Of a DNA stretch of 56,544 nt, positions 53,593 to 56,544 are shown one piece after another. The position numbers and the translations under genes were made by a program. The notes beneath the pieces are model-generated. The model made no database searches. It worked only from the letters and a program-made list of their open reading frames with translations, and was not told where the DNA came from. The DNA comes from Bradyrhizobium sp. NAS80.1 (GTDB taxonomy: Bacteria; Pseudomonadota; Alphaproteobacteria; Rhizobiales; Xanthobacteraceae). Numbering within the stretch: the stretch's first letter is position 1; each line of letters starts with the position of its first letter. Location: contig NZ_LGHL01000114.1 in assembly GCF_001908205.1 (NCBI RefSeq), positions 1-56,544 of the forward strand, read 5' to 3'.

Positions 53593-53769
53593 ATGACGAA
53601 ACAGCAGAGTCAGAATCCGGGTCAGCAGGGTCAGAACCCCGGCCAGCAGCGCCCCGGACAGCAGCAGGGCGGCGGCCAGAAACCCGGACAGCAGCAGCAA
53701 CATGACCCGATGCGCCAGGGCGACAAGCCCGGACAGCAGGGTGGTGGTCAGCGTGGCCAGGACAAGTAG
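53593..53769 (+). CDS. Small Gln/Gly/Pro-rich low-complexity protein
   Basis: A 58-residue hydrophilic protein built from imperfect repeats of N-P-G-Q-Q and P-G-Q-Q with a basic C-terminus (QRGQDK). It has no Cys, Trp, Tyr or hydrophobic core, so it is probably disordered. AAGGGAG stands nine bases before the ATG and a strong terminator follows 24 bases after the stop, making a complete small transcription unit. The function is unknown; an intrinsically disordered stress or desiccation-type protein is a guess. It is divergent from livH. Confidence 0.65.
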   Translation: MTKQQSQNPGQQGQNPGQQRPGQQQGGGQKPGQQQQHDPMRQGDKPGQQGGGQRGQDK

Positions 53770-53793
53770 CTAGGGAGCCGAGGAGCTAAGAGA

Positions 53794-53820
53794 GCCCCGC
53801 CGAAAGGCGGGGCCTTTTTC
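53794..53820 (+). terminator. Rho-independent terminator
   Basis: Eight-base stem GCCCCGCC / GGCGGGGC with a GAAA tetraloop followed by CTTTTTC. It ends the transcript of the small Q-rich gene. Confidence 0.9.
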
Positions 53821-53949
53821 TGTGGGGGCGAGGCCCACCGGGCCGGTTAAGGTAAACAAAGGGTTTAAATTGCCGCCTCAGTCTGATGGGAGTTAGCTCC
53901 CGGCAAAGCCTTCCGTTGAAGGCGTGTAGCAGGCGAAGCGGGAAGCGGT

Positions 53950-54480
53950 ATGTTCAGGAACTGGCGGATCGGCTCGGTCAACGGCGCGCTGCTGGCGGCC
54001 TATTTCATCCCGGCCTGGACGCTCGTTGCCTTCAACATCATGGTGGCGCCGGTGCATGGCCTCTATGAGCGGCCGAGCGTCGCGGTCGCGCTGTTCCTCA
54101 GCGACCATCTCCAGATGGCGGGGATGAGCACGGTGCGCGCCGCCTGGCTTCTGGCGCTGGGACGGCTGACCGTCGTGGCGTTCTTTGCGATCTACCTTGC
54201 GCTTCTCTGCATTCCCCGCATCCGCAAGAGCGGCGGCAGCGACGAGGCGCTCGGGATCGCGCTTGCAATCGGCAGCGTGATCTCGTTTGCAAGCATGGTG
54301 ATGGCCTCGAAGGTCGGCGAAATGGCCGCGCTCCAGCTGCACGCCACCGAGCTCCTGCTGTTACTCGGTGCTGCGATCGTGGTGCTGATCGAACGGCCCG
54401 AGGCGGCGCCGCAGGCCGCCCAGGCCCAGGCTCCCGTGTCGCTAAGCCTTGAGCAGGCCGAGCTCCTGCACAATCGCTGA
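53950..54480 (+). CDS. Four-helix membrane protein of unknown function
   Basis: A 176-residue protein with hydrophobic helices at about 10-32, 62-84, 98-118 and 128-146 and a polar C-terminus rich in Ala and Gln. No family recognised. The stop overlaps the 3' end of pcaC on the other strand by 39 bases, which is real if both starts are right. Confidence 0.7.
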   Translation: MFRNWRIGSVNGALLAAYFIPAWTLVAFNIMVAPVHGLYERPSVAVALFLSDHLQMAGMSTVRAAWLLALGRLTVVAFFAIYLALLCIPRIRKSGGSDEALGIALAIGSVISFASMVMASKVGEMAALQLHATELLLLLGAAIVVLIERPEAAPQAAQAQAPVSLSLEQAELLHNR

Positions 54481-54834
54481 AGCTTCCTTCACGGCGTGGT
54501 TCGCCGCCGGCACGCCGCAATAGATCGCCTGCTGGAGCAGGATTTCCTTAATGTCGTCGGGGGTGAAGCCACCCTCGGCGAGCGCCGCGCGCACATGCAG
54601 GCGGAACTCGTCCCATTGCCCGAGCGCGACCATGGTGCCGATCACCAGCACCCGGCGCGTGCGCTCGTCGAAATGTGGCCGCGTCCAGATCTCGCCCCAG
54701 GCATAGCGTGTAATCATGTCCTGGAAATCGGTGTTGAACGCATTGCGGTTAGCGATCGACTTGTCGACCCAGGCGTTGCCCAGCACTTTTCGGCGTACGT
54801 TCATGCCGGCATCGCGGCGCTTCTGGTCGTCCAT
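54442..54834 (-). CDS. pcaC: 4-carboxymuconolactone decarboxylase
   Basis: It decarboxylates gamma-carboxymuconolactone to beta-ketoadipate enol-lactone in protocatechuate degradation. The 130-residue length and the blocks WTRPHFDERTRRVLVIGTMVALGQWDEFRLHVRAAL and EILLQQAIYCGVPAANHA match PcaC. GGAGGATAG precedes the ATG at six-base spacing. It follows pcaD on the minus strand; a repeat fills the 125 bp between. Confidence 0.95.
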   Translation of the reverse strand: MDDQKRRDAGMNVRRKVLGNAWVDKSIANRNAFNTDFQDMITRYAWGEIWTRPHFDERTRRVLVIGTMVALGQWDEFRLHVRAALAEGGFTPDDIKEILLQQAIYCGVPAANHAVKEASAIVQELGLLKA

Positions 54835-54847
54835 TCTATCCTCCGGC

Positions 54848-54946
54848 GAGTCATTCCGGGGCGCCTCGAAGAGGCGAACCCGGAATCTCGAGGTCGTGAA
54901 ATGCGGATCGTCATTCCGGGTTCGATGCTTCGCACGCCCCGGAATG
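54848..54946. repeat. Intergenic palindromic repeat (GTCATTCCGGGG family), copy 2
   Basis: GTCATTCCGGGG ... CCCCGGAATGAC, the same family as 2424-2523, with an internal GTCATTCCGGG at 54908. It sits between pcaD and pcaC and may separate their messages. Confidence 0.8.
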
Positions 54947-54959
54947 ACGATCGGCTCGA

Positions 54960-55742
54960 TCAGCGCTGCGTCAGGAAGCCCACCACCGCGTCGGTGAACG
55001 CGTGCGGCTGCTCGACGTTGGAAATGTGGGCGGCGTCGATGATGGTCATGCTGGCGCCGGGAATCTTCGAACGGATCAGTTCACCCGCCGAGATCGGCGT
55101 CGCCATGTCGTGGCGGCCGGCGATCACCAGGGTCGGGCTCTTGATCTTCGGCAGCAGCTCGCGCAGGTCCAGCGTCGACAGCGCCTCGCAGCAGGCGAGG
55201 TAGCCCTCGACGGGGGTGGCGAGCAGCATCGATTTCATCCTGGCGGTGATGTCAGGCTCGCGCTCGCGGAAATCCTGCGTCAGCCAGCCGGCGATCACGG
55301 CATCCGCGACGGCGGCGATGCCGCCCTTCTTCACCGCGTCGATGCGCTCCAGCCATTTGGTCGGCTCGGCATAGTAGCAGGAGGTGTTGGCGAGGATGAG
55401 CTTGCCGAACCTATCAGGCGCATTCGCGCCCAGCCATTGCCCGACCATGCCGCCCATCGACAGGCCGCACCAATGCACCTTCTCGATGTTGAGGTCGTCG
55501 AGGATCGCGAGCACGTCGCGGCCGAAGCGCTCCATCGTATAGGGGGCAGGCGGAACGTTGGACTTGCCGTGGCCGCGGCGGTCGTAGCGGATGACGCGGA
55601 ACACCTGCGTCAGCGCCTTCATCTGCGGCTCCCACATCTGCAGCGTGCAGCCGAGCGAATTGGAGAGCATCAGCGTCGGTCCGCCGTCGCGGCCCTCGAC
55701 GGAGACGTTGATCAGGCAACCGTCGGCATCGATCATGGGCAT
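54960..55742 (-). CDS. pcaD: 3-oxoadipate enol-lactonase
   Basis: An alpha/beta-hydrolase of 260 residues, opening beta-ketoadipate enol-lactone. The nucleophile elbow is GLSMGGMVGQWLG and the catalytic acid and His are near AGRHDMATPI and DAAHISNVEQPHAF. The start MPMID with GGAG upstream is chosen. It lies between pcaB and pcaC, the usual order of the pathway. Confidence 0.94.
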   Translation of the reverse strand: MPMIDADGCLINVSVEGRDGGPTLMLSNSLGCTLQMWEPQMKALTQVFRVIRYDRRGHGKSNVPPAPYTMERFGRDVLAILDDLNIEKVHWCGLSMGGMVGQWLGANAPDRFGKLILANTSCYYAEPTKWLERIDAVKKGGIAAVADAVIAGWLTQDFREREPDITARMKSMLLATPVEGYLACCEALSTLDLRELLPKIKSPTLVIAGRHDMATPISAGELIRSKIPGASMTIIDAAHISNVEQPHAFTDAVVGFLTQR

Positions 55743-55765
55743 GCGGCGTCTCCGTACTATTCCTG

Positions 55766-56544
55766 CTATTCGCGGTCGAGGCTGTCGAGCAGGCGGTCGA
55801 TCAGGGCCTGCGATGCACCTTGATAGGCCATCGGCTCGAACAATGCCGCAATTTTTTCCGGCGAAAGATGCGCGGTGACCTGCGAATCGGCCGACAGCAC
55901 ATCGCGCAGATGTTTTTTCTCGATAACCGCGCGCTTGCTCGCGGCCTCGATGAGATGATGCGCATCGCTCTTGCCGATCTTCTCGGCCAGCGCGAAGGTG
56001 ACCGCTTCCGCCATGATCAGGCCCTGCGTCGCATCGAGGTTGCTGCGCATGCGCGCGGCGTCGACGTCGAGCCCTTCCGCGATGTCGACGATGGCGGCAA
56101 GCGCGCCTGAGGTGACCAGCATCAATTGCGGCAGCGTCGGCCATTCCGCGTGCCAAGGCCCGGCGCTGCGCTCGTGGTCCTGCACCTGCGCGGCCAGAAT
56201 GGTCGCGGCGAGTTGCGGGGCCATGGTCGCGGCGCCCAGCGCGCTTGCGGCGGCGACCGGATTGCGCTTGTGCGGCATGGTCGAGGAGCCGCCGCGGCCT
56301 TCGCCGGCGGGCTCGAACGCTTCGGCGACATCGGTCTGCATCATCAGCGAGACGTCGCGCGCGATCTTGCCGCAGCTGCCGGCGAGAATCGCGAACGCCG
56401 ACGCGGCCTCCGCGATGCGGTCGCGATGGGTGTGCCAGGGCGCTTCCGGCAATGGCAGGTTCAACTCCTGCGCCAGCCGCTCGGCGATCGCGAGCCCGTT
56501 GTCGCCGAGGGCGGCGAGCGTGCCGGCCGCGCCGCCGAATTGCA
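55766..56544 (-). CDS. pcaB: 3-carboxy-cis,cis-muconate cycloisomerase (partial)
   Basis: A fumarase/aspartase-superfamily enzyme, the cyclising step of the protocatechuate branch. The frame runs to the window end, so the N-terminus (about half) is missing; the first visible residues, Q-F-G-G-A-A-G-T-L-A-A-L-G, and the signature SSTMPHKRNPV are PcaB-like. A TTG inside the frame at 56464 is only an artefact of window truncation. It is transcribed toward pcaD and pcaC. Confidence 0.93.
   Translation of the reverse strand, partial: QFGGAAGTLAALGDNGLAIAERLAQELNLPLPEAPWHTHRDRIAEAASAFAILAGSCGKIARDVSLMMQTDVAEAFEPAGEGRGGSSTMPHKRNPVAAASALGAATMAPQLAATILAAQVQDHERSAGPWHAEWPTLPQLMLVTSGALAAIVDIAEGLDVDAARMRSNLDATQGLIMAEAVTFALAEKIGKSDAHHLIEAASKRAVIEKKHLRDVLSADSQVTAHLSPEKIAALFEPMAYQGASQALIDRLLDSLDRE

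Overview
The window is a GC-rich chromosomal segment of an alphaproteobacterium, most probably Bradyrhizobium or a close relative in the Nitrobacteraceae. The evidence is the purC-purS-purQ ... purL ... bolA ... grxD gene order, an ATP synthase zeta-inhibitor gene, TctC-type and Liv-type solute-binding proteins, and several families of intergenic palindromic repeats of the kind I associate with Bradyrhizobium and Rhodopseudomonas. No rRNA, tRNA, CRISPR array, prophage or insertion sequence was seen. Genes are dense on both strands and most regions are ordinary housekeeping or metabolic sequence.

Layout. 1-2.9 kb: a DUF559 protein, a TPR lipoprotein-like or periplasmic protein, cyanase (cynS) and the F1-ATPase zeta inhibitor. 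3.1-17.8 kb: the purine cluster purC-purS-purQ, running into a TctC-type binding protein, then an EamA transporter and a thioesterase on the other strand, purL, an acyltransferase, DUF1328, DUF427, bolA, LtrA, a secreted protein, the ergothioneine pair egtB-egtD, monothiol glutaredoxin and a macrodomain hydrolase. 17.8-25.4 kb: two tandem secreted serine hydrolases, threonine aldolase, rpsD, a stand-alone E2-like acyltransferase, a cupin, an HpcH/HpaI aldolase and murI. 25.5-33 kb: cytochrome b561, GST, a membrane cyclic-nucleotide-binding protein, acyl-CoA synthetase, an M20 amidohydrolase and purB. 33-41.2 kb is the least ordinary stretch: a promoter with an overlapping operator, a 33-codon ORF, a TetR regulator, a two-component system, and divergently from it a three-gene membrane operon (a TolQ/ExbB/MotA-like channel plus two novel partners), followed by a metallophosphoesterase and a protein kinase fused to a UspA domain. 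41.2-48.2 kb: small proteins, rpe, an EF-hand protein behind a near-perfect sigma-54 promoter, a P1 peptidase, a large PAS hybrid kinase and a receiver-only regulator. 48.2-53.4 kb: a complete branched-chain amino-acid type ABC transporter (livH-livM-livG-livF and the binding protein). 53.5-56.5 kb: a small Gln/Gly/Pro-rich protein with its own terminator, a membrane protein, and the protocatechuate genes pcaB (cut by the window end), pcaD and pcaC.

The best candidate for an undescribed system is 36.9-41.2 kb. The proton-channel-like protein and its partner look like a MotAB/ExbBD/TolQR-type stator in which the usual periplasmic module is replaced by a beta-sandwich resembling DUF2135. They are flanked by a divergent histidine kinase/response regulator and, downstream, by a phosphoesterase/kinase-UspA pair that has an FNR/FixK-like box ahead of it. 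The functional link between these parts is inference from position and domain content.
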